Numbered from the stretch's first letter, positions 21,401 to 33,146 are shown. The stretch: 64,000 nucleotides of DNA from Artemisia argyi (GCA_030686995.1 CM060687.1:172837090-172901089), one strand, 5' to 3'. Made by a program: numbers and translations. Notes: generated by a model not told the origin, from the sequence alone.

Positions 21401-22712
21401 AAATTGTTTGAGCTTTGGTGAATGGACGTTGATAGAGGTGTGCGGGGGATTCAGCATAATCAGCAGATTCGTCAATAATATTATCCCAATCTTCGAACGT
21501 CAAATCCTTATCGTCAATTTCATCAAGATTGACTTTCTTGGTGATATTGGCATAGGCTTCACTGTAAATAGGACCTTCGTCGGATTCGGTTTGTTCAGAG
21601 TCAGCAGGTTTTGGAGAAGGTGGAGGTGAGGGAAACCAGCCAGGTTCAGCAGTAGGTTTCTTTGCAGGAATTCTGACCTTAGATGATGGCTTTTTCTTAG
21701 GTTTGGACTTAGTAGAACTTTCTGAGCTGCCCGATTTGCTAACTTTCTTACCTTTCTTCTGCATGTATGAAGGTAGAGCAGCTTCGTCCAAGAACCCAAC
21801 TTTCTCTGCTTCAATGGCTTGTTGGTAGTACTTGTAGTTATTGCCAGCCTTGACTTTGTCAGTTAAGAGGCTATCTGGAAGTTTCTTTCCCTGTTTCCTT
21901 GTACTTGTATCCATTCTCTTGATGACCTTCAGTGTGTCCTCATTCTTGTATGTGTGCTGAAACTCATCATTCAATCTTTGAGGAATGTCATCATATTCAT
22001 GGAGGAAGCTTGCAATAAGAAGTTTGGTGAAACGGACAAAAGGAATATTGGTTGTCTTGCGGTGTATGTGCCACACAATATCTTCCCAGATAATGCTGGC
22101 ATAATCAACCTTCTTGACATTAGCAATAGCCCAGAACAGCCTGAGATGTTGGAGCTTAGGGTGTTCATGGCCTGTGTCTCTGCCAGATAGTGACTTGGCA
22201 ATTATGATGTAGAGAGTTCTCCAAGGCTGTGGAAGAAATCTGATATTGACCCTAGAGTGACTAGTAATGACCCCTTCAGACTCATCATACCCAATATCTC
22301 TCAGCCATTCTATCAATTCTTCTTCAGTGGGAACTTGGTCATACTCTTCATTCGGTTCAAGTTCGGGAAGTCCAAGAGCACTACGGAGAAGATCCTTGTC
22401 GACCGTGACTTGTCTCATGTGAAGCATACAAGTAAAGGACTCTTCCAGGAGGTCCAGGTGGATTGTGTGCCAAAACTGATGTATGTAGAAGCATGCCACT
22501 GCAGCAGATTTGATGAGAAGAACTTTGCAAGGGTGATAGATGAGAGCATCAACAGCAACAAGGCAAGAAGACTCATTGCATGTCAGTTTGTTGAAGTTGA
22601 CTCTTAGGTTGTTCTTTCCAATCTTCCTGGAGTAGTTTTCAGGAAATGTGTCTTCCCATGCACGAATGGGTTCAGGTTCTGGTCCGTATGGGATGTCATT
22701 GTGTTCTGCCAT
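18405..22712 (-). CDS. Element B third ORF (ORF3), intact 1435-aa protein of unknown function
   Basis: It starts ATG at 22712, directly after a CAG acceptor. Residues 1-260 form a conserved domain (FYIHQFWHTIHLDLLEE, PQPWRTLYIIIAKSLSGR, HEHPKLQHLRLFW) resembling unnamed plant transposon-associated domains. About 310-570 is Lys/Ser/Pro-rich then acidic. Residues 550-670 and 730-800 are strongly heptad-like (Glu/Lys/Ala/Leu) with a 26-residue repeat at about 602-655. A basic cluster (KKKKKDKKGKHH) lies near 970. About 1035-1435 is a C-terminal domain (NDIEDMYLLKVQGK, RVEDLQLGVESYQ, RRLESYVGGR) familiar from Asteraceae transposon proteins. It occupies the position of Sirevirus env-like ORFs, but I see no signal peptide or membrane span, so an envelope role is not supported. 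Confidence 0.9.
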   Translation of the reverse strand: MAEHNDIPYGPEPEPIRAWEDTFPENYSRKIGKNNLRVNFNKLTCNESSCLVAVDALIYHPCKVLLIKSAAVACFYIHQFWHTIHLDLLEESFTCMLHMRQVTVDKDLLRSALGLPELEPNEEYDQVPTEEELIEWLRDIGYDESEGVITSHSRVNIRFLPQPWRTLYIIIAKSLSGRDTGHEHPKLQHLRLFWAIANVKKVDYASIIWEDIVWHIHRKTTNIPFVRFTKLLIASFLHEYDDIPQRLNDEFQHTYKNEDTLKVIKRMDTSTRKQGKKLPDSLLTDKVKAGNNYKYYQQAIEAEKVGFLDEAALPSYMQKKGKKVSKSGSSESSTKSKPKKKPSSKVRIPAKKPTAEPGWFPSPPPSPKPADSEQTESDEGPIYSEAYANITKKVNLDEIDDKDLTFEDWDNIIDESADYAESPAHLYQRPFTKAQTILEEERIRRKKMKEPVTAVQEPEGLSVEEENERALNLGLLHSRIDTFNADQPPPPVFSQTTEAGGSSSIPEPTTGISSDLVVYDNPSVSPTDIEMTMEEEEEEDPMDTDAPRLMSMEEMERRERAQEEELKRKQEAEEARLEEIAQAKLEESIRMEESRRAEEAAKLAEEKSKKEEEARLAEELRLKAEANKLAEEKLKKDEEARVAEELRQKAEAEKLAEELRVKEATAKDKKVVQPELQKGDVKDTTTIIESSQSSPPASESTHGKSIKKPSSKASAASKLLKSAFKRVHDKKRSKLEDQVAKLATQVAELSKLNTNVKELQDKVDIFLAKDVTENLEAALAAQAQEYMAQHLVAELKDLLAPMRDELTKFAEQAVKKVIRSTTFTLRADKSTAPLPGLSLNDLEAQLLEKLANKFTLTPEEAKVLEALKDKMNKESCSTEADKLKRQSDDEDRDPNSQAKKQKQAEGPSSQYKSPVIPPTTTTSSQQPKASSSAPKAHDHFVYTGGDDIPQPDEVPEPSPKKKKKDKKGKHHQPTPDTSSKGTEPKKPKTVLNWLDQDNSAEYSWFEKMISSQPPLEDNHEPQDGRTVEYAQMIQQKFKMKKMNKKELRRIKNDAFNLLKDRSANSIELEYHLENIARAMSSNIDWINPESYVDPVTKKTAPYITDWSKPLPMIGKPKEPKIPYKFFYNTDLEFLRLGSKIEKKYVTSLAFLPAARYLNNAIEEEASALFVDKIVEYDRNALYGIHHWPDNRAQYYRSSRLNQTMGEVESDLKIVSIQFISTVTHFGYPFLSKITLKRFDEKEYDISESDFPRLRLNDIEDMYLLKVQGKLCGLPKKMQLAFIQALLIFIRQIVVRERVEDLQLGVESYQKKLNLTKPNLFDIPDLQHLPQYSLIRRPFGFTYRSVNGRNCFMGYEEIHKFCDETLKFVRDGIKGRVNDIELGKSKRWNTNEARDARRFILRIENRLKRRDQFRRLESYVGGRSKFPVLTFQRPDW

Positions 22713-22979
22713 CTGAATTGATCATAAACACACAAACATGGCAATTGTTGATGATGTTAGTATTAGTATTCATTAAGCATGTGTTCACATGGATTATTAT
22801 GTTTTGATGATGATCAGTGGGGGTTTGTGTGTGTTAAAACTTATGTTATGTGACAAACTTGAGTTATTTTACTTGTTAGAAACATAAAACAATTCAATTC
22901 CAACCAAAGTTTATCATATACAACAAGTTACACATTGGAAATTTCCAACACTTAGAAAAAATTTGGAATTTTGACAAGT

Positions 22980-23357
22980 TTACGCGTAAGTAGTTGTTTT
23001 ACGCGTAACCTGACTTAAGCGTAAGTTAAGAAATAAGGCGTAAGTGCAAAATCTACGCATAAGTTAGAACTTTACGCGTAAAATGAAACTTACGCGTAAG
23101 ATCAATTTTCTGCGTAAGATAGGTCTTATGCGTAAAAATTGAAGTTACGCGTAGGAATTCCCTTAGGCGTAAATTGTAACTTATGCGTAGGTAATGACTT
23201 ACGCGTAAGTTCTAGACTTATGCGTAAGATCAGAACTTATGCGTAAGAACAATTTTATGCGTAAACTGTGTCTTATCCAAGACACAATTTGTCCACGTGT
23301 CGAATCTTACGCGTAAGATTCAATCTTACACGTAGGATGAACATTTAACGCGTAAAA
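22980..23357. repeat. TTACGCGTAA palindrome array in the element B ORF3 intron
   Basis: About twenty copies or one-base variants of TTACGCGTAA occur in under 400 bp, with outliers to 23510. I count about 9 with ACGCGT, 5 reading ACGCAT in the element's sense strand, and 1 reading ATGCGT. ACGCGT fits the CGCG box recognised by plant CAMTA factors (family knowledge); binding here is inferred. Confidence 0.85.
23263..23290 (-). repeat. 12-bp hairpin with GGAT loop in the element B ORF3 intron
   Basis: In the sense (minus) strand the arms pair over 12 bp, with one G-U pair, around the loop GGAT. C has the same hairpin at 62449-62476 with 12 perfect pairs. One position is G-C in B and T-A in C, a compensatory change. 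A CACGTG box and a 20-bp palindrome lie next to it in both. Confidence 0.8.
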
Positions 23358-24051
23358 TCGTCATTTCCAGAAATTCACCTTTTGAAATTTGAGTTATGAG
23401 TTTCCTGAAAGTGCACAAACATTACCACTGATCAAACATCAATCCAATACACTTATTTCATACATTTTAACCCGTAAACATGCCTAATAACACTTAACGC
23501 GTAAACACGCATGAACACTTAATTACATCATAAATCAAAAGTGTTTCTGGGTGCGATTAAGCATGGGGCAATTGACACAAACATCATAATGATCATAAGT
23601 TTCAAATGACAACACAAATTATCCACAAAAACTTAGGATTGAACCTGCTAGTGACCTTCGAACCCTAAACCTTAGATTAATGCTTTAAACATGTTTGAGA
23701 TCAAATTAAACCACATTCGAATGATCCTAGACATATACAAACACTAACCCCACCATTAGTTGCAATCCTATTGCTCAAACTCAATAATCCCTAATTCATA
23801 CGCATGAACCCTAATCTCAAATATGATCGATTAGTGTTTCTGGGAGTGATTGGAGTTAAGAAACATGCATATTATCATCATATGACCATTTCCCATGTAC
23901 CAATTTAATCAAAATAACACATAATTCTGGGTTTGATTTTACGCATAACTCCAAAAAACAATTTAATCGATTGTGAAAAATTAAGCCGTTGGATTGGAAT
24001 AAAATTAAAAACCCTTGTTAGCAATCATAATCAAAACAAGTTAACACTTAC

Positions 24052-24436
24052 AGATTCAAGAATGGTGGATTAGATCAATAGAATGATTGTAAGTCGTAGG
24101 ATATGGTTGGTGAAAATTAAATGTGTAGGCAGAAAAAGTTAATGTGAAGAGTCAATGGTAGTTTTGACTGTGGTTAATACAAGTTTCATGTGTTGACACA
24201 TTTAGCCCCTTAACCTTAACTAACATTTATTTAAGATGCTAACATACTTAATCTCATGTAACTTTCGTTAGACATCACCACGATATGAAAAGAACAACTT
24301 GTCATACTCCCCCTCGACCTTGGAATCATGGTAAAATTAACAGGTTTTGGTCAAGGAGAGTAACCCGAAATCCTTTTGAATCAACACTAAGAAAAAAAAT
24401 TTTATTTATTTTTGTTAAAATGTAAATGTTTTTGGT
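24052..24436 (-). promoter_or_regulatory. Putative ORF3 promoter/leader-exon region, element B
   Basis: This is noncoding sequence between the post-pol cassette and the GTAAGT donor. In sense it contains a block (complement of 24193-24212) matching those in A and C, and a CGAGGGGGAG tract near 24310. No ORF is supported. Confidence 0.4.
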
Positions 24437-24569
24437 AAAATGCAAGTATAAAAGGTAAAATAATTTTTAGAAATTAAAAAAAATGTTACTCTTCCTCCCC
24501 CTCAACACTAATTTTAAATGATTGAAGACTTTTTAGAAAAAATAGTGTTGAAAGAGTTTTATACTTGCA

Positions 24570-24593
<24 letters not shown>
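24437..24593 (-). other. Post-pol cassette of element B: encoded poly(A) plus nested inverted repeat
   Basis: Read on the minus strand, an A run (complement of 24570-24593) lies about 80 nt after the pol stop. It is followed by arms 24557-24573 and 24437-24453, complementary over 17 bp. Inner arms 24543-24550 and 24503-24510 pair over 8 bp and abut a GAGGGGGAGG tract. It is the same module as in A and C. Confidence 0.78.
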
Positions 24594-24600
<7 letters not shown>

Positions 24601-24671
24601 TCATTGGTTTTATATTTTTGTATTATGTTTTTGAGAAAAATATTTACAAAGATAGTTTTGATGTTTGACAA

Positions 24672-27600
24672 TCACTTGTGTTTTAAAAACTTTTCCAGAT
24701 CCTCTGGAGTCAAACATCGCATACCAATTTGGTGAACTAAACTAGCAAACCTGGATGGTGCCAAGGATTTGGTAAGTAAGTCCGCCAATTGGTACTCAGT
24801 TCCAACAAAATAAAGCTCAACTGTACCCCTTTCCACATGCACTTTGATGAAATGATATCGGAGATCGATGTGTTTGGATTTGCAATGATCCACAGTGTTG
24901 CAGGAGATAGCAATAGCACTCTTTGAATCACAGTAGATAGGAATCCTGTTGAATAGGTAGCCATAATCCTTAAGTTGTGATCTCATCCAAATGACTTGAG
25001 CACAACAAGCAGACATGGCTACGTATTCAGATTCTGTAGACGACAGTGAAGTGCAGTCCTGCTTCTTAGATTGCCATGACACAAGTTTGTCTCCGAGAAA
25101 TTGTAATCCACCAGATGTACTTTTGCGTGTGTCTAAACATCCTGCATGGTCAGCATCTGAAAAAGCAATTAGTTCAAAGCCAGAATCCTTCGGATACCAG
25201 ATCCCCAAGTTAATGGTTCCCTTTATGTATCGAAGGATTCTCTTGACCTCACTGAGGTGTTTTTCAGTTGGTCTGGACTGATAGCGGGAGCACATGTAGA
25301 CAGCAAATACTATATCAGGTCTACTAGCTGTGAGATACATGAGGGACCCAATCATACTTCGGTATTTGGTAGGGTCAACTGGAGTCCCATGTAAATCAGC
25401 ATCTAGTTTTGTGGTATAGCCCATTGGTGTATTATAGGTATCACAAGACATCATTCCATATTTCTTTAAAATTTCAAGAGCATATTTTGATTGATTTACA
25501 AAAATTCCACGGGGATGATTGATGAACTTGTAGTCCTTAAAAGAACGAAAGTTCACCCATCATGGACATTTCAAAATTATCTTTCATTAATTTTGCAAAA
25601 TCATTAGAGAAACTTCTTTTTGTTGAGGCAAAAATGATGTCATCGACATATATTTGAACAACAAGTAAGTCCTCCCCGTAGGTTTTAGTAAACAGTGTGG
25701 GATCCACCGATCCTTTAGAAAACTTATTGGCCAGTAAGAAAGTGGACAGTTTGTCATACCACGCCCGTGGGGCCTGCTTGAGTCCGTAGAGAGCCTTTTT
25801 GAGTCGGTAGACGTGATTAGGACGCTCAGGATCAACGAAGCCTTCAGGTTGGCTGACATAAACTTCTTCACGGAGATCTCCATTAAGAAATGCTGTTTTG
25901 ACATCCATTTGGAAGACTACCATGTTCCGGTGTGCAGCATAGGCCAAAAAGATCCGAACAGCTTCATGTCGAGCCACTGGAGCAAAGGATTCAGCAAAAT
26001 CTAGACCTTCCAGTTGAGAGTATCCTTTTGCTACCAGACGTGATTTGTTCCGGATGACAGTTCCTTCAGCATCAAGCTTATTCTTCCATATCCATTTTAA
26101 CCCAATGACAAAGACTCCGTCAGGTCTTTCAACTAATTCCCAGACTTCTAATCGTATGAATTGCTGAAATTCCTCTTGCATAGATTCAATCCAGTTGTCA
26201 TAAGTCATTGCATCTTTAATGTTCTTGGGTTCTTCATGACAAACTGTGAGTGCGTAGATGCAAGTTTCTCCATCTGTGTGAAGTCGTTGTCTTGTCATAA
26301 CTGGTGCATCTGGATGGCCAATAATATGAACTAGAGGATGGTCTCGGGTCCATTTGTGTGTTGAAGGGTGTAGTTGATATGTATCTCGCATGTTGGCAGG
26401 ATCCAAGTTGCGTGTTGACGACTCAGCTATATCAGGAACTGTAGTAGCTGGTGCAAACGGATTGAAGAACGCATCAGGATCATGCTCTGCGGATTGTGGA
26501 ACTGATAGTGGTGTTGGATCTTCAGCTGAGTGGCGGGAGTTAGAAACAGTTTGTTCTACTGTAGATGGTGAAGCAATTGGAGAATCGTCTCTCTCAACAG
26601 TTGTTGAAGTTTGTTGAGGTAAGTCTGGTACATGAATATTGTCAGGTTGAGCAGCGGAATTTGGTGGGACCTCAGTAGGACGGTATTCAATTGTGTCATC
26701 AAACAGTGGAGCAAACAAGGTTTCCAATTCTTTGCGGTTGAGTGGCAATGGTTCAGCCGAAGATGCCGGAGAGTTAAGACGGTTAAATTCGGGTCCTAAG
26801 CTGTGTTGCTCAGAAGCCATCTGTGTGAGCTCATCAAAATTAGCATGAATGGTTTCTTGAATTTCACGAGTACGACGATTCCAAATCCGAAAACCTTTAG
26901 AATTCTCACAATATCCAATGAACACTCCGATGTCAGCCTTTGCTTTAAGTTTACCTAAATCATCACGATCATTTTTCGGATAGCAGAGTGCTCCAAAAAC
27001 ATGAAAGTAATCGATGTTCGGTTTCCTTTTGTGAACAATTTGATATGGTGTTTTGCGATGACGTTTTGTGATCATACAACGGTTTTGAGTATAGCATGCG
27101 GTTGAAACAGCTTCTGCCCACAAGTAATCAGGTAATTGAGCATTAATCAACATAGTTCTAGCAGCTTCCACTAACGTCCTGTTGCATCTTTCAACAACTC
27201 CATTCTGTTCTGGGCTTCTAGGAATAGATGTTTGATGTTCAATTCCCACTTTCTCATAATAAGACCTAAGTGTCTGATTCTTGAATTCAGTTCCATTGTC
27301 AGTTCTGACTATTCGGACCGTATTGCGTAACTGAACTTGAATTTTAGTGAGAAAGGTGATGATCATTGAAGGAGCCTGATCTTTACTTCGTAGAAAATAA
27401 ACCCAAGTCCATCTGGAAAAATCATCCACGATTACAAGAATGTAGCGTTTACCGTTGATACTTTGAACACGCATTGGTCCACACAAATCCATATGAAGCA
27501 GTTGTAGAACATGATTCGTACTGTGCTCAGGTTTAGAAGGGAAATGAGCACGAGTACTTTTACCTTGTTCACAGGCTGGACATAAGTGATCTTTGGTGAA

Positions 27601-28181
27601 ACGGAATCTTGGAAATCCCTCAACAAGTTTATAACGAGCAAGGTCAGTCATAGTTTTGAAATTCAAGTGTGAAAGACGTTTGTGCCATAACCAAGATTTA
27701 GTTGATTCTGCTTTGGAGAGAAGACATATCAGAGATGTTGCAATCATATCTGACATTGAAATTGTATAAAGATTGGAGCCACGGGAGCCAGACATAAGAT
27801 CGTTTCCTTGTAATCACGAACAAAGCAAGTTTTCTCACGAAATGCAACTTCTAGATCCCCATCACAGAATTGACCAACAGAGAAAAGGTTGTGTCCAAGG
27901 CCTTCCACATAATAAACACGGCTTATTTCGATGTTTCCACTGATAAAGTCACCATACCCCATGATTAAAGCGTAATGATCATTCCCGAATCTGACAGTAC
28001 CAATGAACTTTGAGACAAAGTTGTGTAACAGTTTGAGATTGCCTGTCATATGTCGGGTGCATCCGCTATCAACAATCCAGAGAACAATCTGCACCACCTG
28101 CAACACAAGAAGAGGACACGGATGGAACAGAAGTAAGGGTGGAACCCAAAGAAACTGCGGGTTCCTGTTGGTTAGAAGCAC
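24672..28181 (-). pseudogene. Element B pol: protease, integrase, RT, RNase H, with three breaks
   Basis: The order is aspartic protease (VDSGCTRHMTGN), pre-integrase zinc region (CPACEQGKS), integrase ([23 protein letters not shown]), a Ser/Pro linker, RT ([11 protein letters not shown], catalytic YVDD intact) and RNase H ([22 protein letters not shown]). It overlaps gag by about 110 nt in the +1 frame. Compared with C, there is a one-base deletion near 27813, TAA at 25537-25539 in place of a Leu codon, and one extra base at 25515. Segments 25537-27795 and 24672-25556 are otherwise open. With identical LTRs these breaks are surprising; error in a repeat assembly is possible. Confidence 0.92.
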
Positions 28182-31100
28182 AAGTATTCAATAATTTAGG
28201 AATCCATTTAAAATCAGGTTTGTGTTGTAACCAACGTTGCCAATTCCAACTAGTTCGAGCTTTCTTAATGGTGTATTCACTAGTGTTTGGCTGATTCCTA
28301 GACTTGTTCTCTGCACCTATGGGGGTAACATCAACTTCACTAGAAACCGTAGAAGGCGGCTTTCCTAAGATAGACTTAGAGGCAGTAGTGGGCCTAGAAG
28401 GAATGCATGTCCTACGTTTCTTATGACGATGAAGTAGAGAATTAGCTATACATTTAGTATGATCACCAGATGAAACGCTTTTACGACAAAACACACAAGA
28501 TGCATTAATATTCAAAACATTCAAAGGTTCATCATTCGTTACATTTAGATTTTGATTACAATTTGCCAGATTAGAATCTAAATCTGATGCAACATGAGTT
28601 TTATTCAAATTCCTAAGTTGGTCTTCTACTTCTTGAGCTTCTAGTTGTCCTCGCTTACGTTGCCAGAGCCTATTCTTCTTTTTACTGTATCGCTTGGGTC
28701 TGCTAACGCTAGTAGGGGAGACTAGTCCTGTAGAAGTGGAGTTTGCAACATTAGTATTTTGTACAACCTTTCCATTATCAGTTTTGTCTAATTTATACAT
28801 TCCTGGTGCTATCACCGTGGTGTCAACCATCTTTCCTTTTTCAAGTATCTTTATTTTCTCTTTTAACTCAATGATGATGTGAATGTTTGACTCAAGTATA
28901 CCATTGCAATATTTGATGTCTATGTGGTTTTGTAGAAATTCGTCATTTTCAATTTTTAACTTCGCAATTTCTTTCTCGTATTTGAGACACAAACCTTTTA
29001 AAGACTCATTGTTTTTGCAAAGTTGACAAGAGTTTGAAACATTGTGACTTTGAAACTTCAATTCCCTTTCAAGACTTTTAGCTTGACACCATTCAAGCCT
29101 TTGATTGAGTAGACTGATTTGTTTTGAAAATTGTTTTGTCACATCATCATTCTTTTTCCTCAGATTATCATTCTCATGTTTCAGTGTCTCAATTTCCACA
29201 TTCAACAAGTTATTATCAACACAATGATCATGCTTAAGCATAGAAGTACCAGAATTATAGAGATCATTCATGATAACAGACAAAATATCAGCACAGAGAA
29301 CTTGTTCCAAGAGTCGATCAGCATCATTTTTGAAAACTTTAGTTTGTAACTTTTGAACCAAAATCTCATTTTCAGCAGTATCAAAAACGTTTATCATATT
29401 TTTGACCTCCTTTTGAAGTTCCTGATCCCAACGTGTAGCACAGAGACGGAGGTGTTGAACAATTGGTTTCATTTGTTTTTGAAAAATATCTCTCTTTTCT
29501 CGCTCGTAAGCGGATTGAAAAGTTTCAATTTTTATTTCAGAATTGCGTTCAATTGTTTCCTCCAAAATATCAATGTCTTCCATAAAAGTTTTGAAATAAT
29601 TTAAGACACGACATTTTGGTAAACGTGTAAGTTCACCGGATGATGGTAAAGGACCATTTACTTGTGCTACAGTTTGGACAGGGGCCTCATTGTGAGATGA
29701 AACATACGACTCTTCGATAAACCATGATTTCTCAGGTAAATCCTTTTGAGTAACGAACTTGACTGGATTTTTTGAATAGTCATATGGTGTGCAATATTCA
29801 ACATTACTCATTTTTGACCGACTCTCGTCTTCAAGTTCTTCTTCTTCCTCAGTATCAAAAACAACAGCACGCACAATCGTATTATCAAGCAAATAGTCCA
29901 TACTGTAAATTTTTGGAACATCTTTGAATGCATTGTGAAGAAACATTGAATTGTAATCGCCAAGTGCAAATCCAGTACCGGGTCTCGGTTTTAAAGTAAA
30001 TTTCTGAATTGTTGTGATAGAGTTCCCGTGTTTGTAAACAATGTTACGAAATTCTTTCAATTGTTTTTCAAGATCAACAATATCACCGAGTAAGTCATCT
30101 ATATACTTCCTTTTTCGTATTTTATGTTCACAAAAATCTTTTTGACAACTTGACAATTCTGTTTCTGTTTTTGAAAGTTCAGTTTGAAGACGTTCGACTT
30201 GCATTTTCAATTCATTCTTTTCACTTTCGAGTTTTGAAATCAACTTTCCGTTTGACTCGATTAAATCTTGCATTTTGCGTTGAAGATCTTGTTCTTTGTT
30301 GTATGAATCGTGAAAAGCTTTTTCAAAACTTATTGCATTTTTAATCTTGTCTTCCTGATTAGAAAGCTGAATTTTATAACATTCAATATCTCTTGCAAGT
30401 GACGCATTTTGTTCTTTCAAAACTTTGTTTTTCTCGTTGCATTTTATTATTTGCAATTGTTGAGCATCCAGTTGTTTTGATAACAATATGAGATCAGGGT
30501 CTGGATCAAATGATGGTTCATGTTGTTCGAAATGATCATGTTTATCATACTCAATAGGATCATCAAATGAAACAACTGTGTCATCATCGAATATGACAAC
30601 TGTGTTTATTTGTTCATCTGTATGAGATGATGAAGATGATTTAGATGGAACAACTTGCGCCATATCTGATTCATAAGCAGAAGGTGAGACTATTTCATTA
30701 ATAAAGCATTCATTGAGGTCATGTACCTGAGACAAGCCGTCAGTGTCATACACTGGACCTGAATCATTGAGCTTAAGTTCCTGCATGTTAGCCATAAGCA
30801 TCACAGCAGCATTGGCTTCCAGATCTTCCATGTCATCATCGTTGTTCACATTTGCCATGAAGTTGTTGTCCTGTTCAGGGAAATGTCCATCTTTTTCATC
30901 CTGAAGAGCCATGAGTAATGCCTGCTTGTGAAACTTGCTACCCCGAGTTCTCGGTTTGGGACATGCTATAGCAATATGACCTTCTTCATTACAATTGTAG
31001 CACCAAACTGCATTCCCTGAGGTTGAGTTCCTTGTAGCAACTGAGTCAGACCTTTGTTGAGAAGATGCTGAGTTGTTCCTGAACCCTGCATTGTTACCAA

Positions 31101-32529
31101 ACCTCTGACCATTCCCATAACTTCCTGAAGAACTTCCTGAACCAGATCTACCATAGTTACGATTTTGAATTTCCACTCTTCCATCATTTACAACAGCTTG
31201 ATTCCTGGTATTAGAAGATGAACGTTGATGGTTGTTCGTTTTGTTGGAGAATTTGCTGAAAGCACGAGCAATAAGAGCAAGTCCCTGATTCAACGTATTA
31301 AAGTCATCATCGTCATCATCATTGCAGTTGGAGTAGTACACAGCATCATTGTTGTTTGACGGAACAAGTTGAGTAGAAGTATCTTGTGGAGATGAATCAT
31401 AAGAGACCATTTGGTTCGAGGTGGAAGATTGTGGATGACTGAAGTAGTTCTGCTCTTGAACATATGCATGATTTGACAGTGGTGGTGGAGCATAGGGAGA
31501 TTGAGCTACGAGAGCCAAAGAATTTGGTGTTGTTGTGGGTGTGTAACCTCCTCGTAGAGCTCGATCTTTTTCCACTTCAGGCTCATGGTGTTTCAGAAAG
31601 TCATACAACAAGCCATATGGAGCATCATGAAGATTCTTCGTTTGACGAACAAATGTCACATATTTATGCCAATCAGGGCCAAGACTACCAACAAATTTGG
31701 AGTTCACAGCGATCCTTGGTACAGTGATTTTGTGATGTTCCAGATCATTGACAACATTTGTAAAACGATGATAGTAGGATTCAAGTGACTCTCCAGGTTC
31801 AATTGTGATGTCAGTGTATTCCATGTAAAGCTTGGATTCCATGTCATCTTTATTCAATTGAGTGCCTTCCATGAGGAGATGAACGTGTTCCCACATAGCT
31901 TTGGCTGTTTTCTGAGCATCGACACTGCGATAGATCGGATTGGGTATACCTTGAAGTATATAAGCCATTGCATACTGATCAGCTTCACGATGTAGTTTCT
32001 GTTCTTCAGTGAGTGCAGTTTCTGGAAGGGGTCTATCACCAGGAGGACGTGGAGGATCAGCATTAGGATCACCAGCTTCAAATCTTGTTGGCCACTCAAA
32101 TGGTCCTTCAAGTATCACTTGCTTTAAGAAATGCCCATGAGGTTTCTTTAGTTCAAGAAAGCGTAGGAATCGACTTGACCATTGCACATAGTTACCAGGT
32201 GTTAGCATTGGAGGTGTTTCAAGTGATCCTGCCTCATGTCGGGATTGTTGAGTTGTAATAACTTCACACATTCTGTCAAACCAGTGAGGTTGTTTGGAGG
32301 AAAACTGATTGTTTTGTTGTGGCACTTGATATGGTTGTTGTTGAGGAATGAGCTGTTGCTGCATCATCAGATAATGTTGTTGTGGATTGTATTTAGGAGG
32401 TTGTTGATTCATTATGTGCGGAAGGTATTGTTGTTGCTGATACTGCTAAGGTTGTTGTTGCTGATACTGCTGAGGTTGTTGTTGCTGAGGATAAGATTGA
32501 GGGAAGTAGTGATTAGGTGGTTGAGACAT
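28069..32529 (-). pseudogene. Element B gag, large Sirevirus-type, with an early stop in its Gln-rich start
   Basis: The ATG at 32529 (MSQPPN, as in C) runs into TAG at 32448-32446 within a Gln/Pro-rich repeat where the neighbouring unit has CAG. From the next ATG at 32412 the frame is open for 1447 residues, so initiation there could still give nearly full Gag. It contains a copia Gag domain (about 70-280: NYVQWSSRFLRF, GPDWHKYVTF), a CCHC knuckle at 471-484 (CYNCNEEGHIAIAC), an acidic region, long Glu/Lys-rich coiled-coil segments (about 640-1230), and a second Cys/His cluster (CVFCRKSVSSGDHTKC). It ends TGA at 28071-28069, overlapping the pol frame. Confidence 0.85.
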
Positions 32530-32622
32530 CTTAGAACACTTGTGTAGAAATGGATCTTTGTAGAAGATTGAAATGCACGTTCCTTTTTGAAAGTAGCAAA
32601 ATCCTTGGGGTAAGTTTAAATC

Positions 32623-33146
32623 TTACGCGTAACTTAATCTTACGCGTAAACTTTAAGTTATGCGTAAAGAGTAGGTTTATGCGTAAACTTTCTAGTTTAT
32701 GCGTAAGTTTCCTCTTTACGCGTAAGCTTATGCTTATGCGTAAGTTTAGACTTATGCGTAAGGTTGAAACAACCAAACAAATCTTTCAAACTTATCCAAG
32801 CTTGAAAGATATCCGTAGTCGAAGTATTCCACTAACTTATCCAAGCTACGGAAGTACTGAGTCACCGTAGCACAAGAAGAAGATCGTTGATGAAGCTTAC
32901 GCGTAAACTCTGGCAAGTTACGCGTAACTCTGACTTACGCGTAGAATTCAACTTATGCGTAGGATTTAAGGCGTAGAGGAGCACTTTACGCGTAGGATCA
33001 GGGTTTTGGCAAATATTACGCGTAAGAAAAGGGTTTTGGCCTATTTTACGCGTAAGAAAAGGGTTTTGGCTTATTTTATGCGTAAACCGACCAAAAAACA
33101 CTTTAGACAGCTGGAAATAGTACTTTTCCGACCACTTTACGCGTAA
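32623..33146. repeat. TTACGCGTAA palindrome array in the element B gag leader
   Basis: By eye there are ten ACGCGT cores and seven that read ACGCAT in the element's sense strand, with none reading ATGCGT. The motif is the same as in this element's ORF3 intron. Copies are separated by irregular 10-40 bp spacers, unlike a tandem repeat. Confidence 0.85.

Larger units (their letters stand above)
22713..24051 (-). other. Putative 5'-UTR intron of ORF3, element B
   Basis: On the minus strand it begins GTAAGT (24051-24046) after GAATCT and ends AATTCAG, immediately before the ATG. It is 1339 nt long and homologous to the C intron from its first bases (GTAAGTGT). It contains no long ORF. It carries the TTACGCGTAA array, a 20-bp perfect palindrome at 23302-23321 and a GGAT-loop hairpin at 23263-23290. 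Confidence 0.62.

Noticed and set aside
18405..22712. Envelope glycoprotein identity for ORF3
   Set aside because: The position fits Sirevirus env-like ORFs, but no signal peptide, transmembrane segment or glycoprotein-like Cys pattern is visible. I kept the neutral name ORF3.
22980..23357. Short palindromic repeats with spacers, superficially CRISPR-like (also 32623-33146, 44045-44654, 62225-62747)
   Set aside because: Units are only 10 bp, degenerate and irregularly spaced. The context is eukaryotic retrotransposon and there are no cas-like genes.
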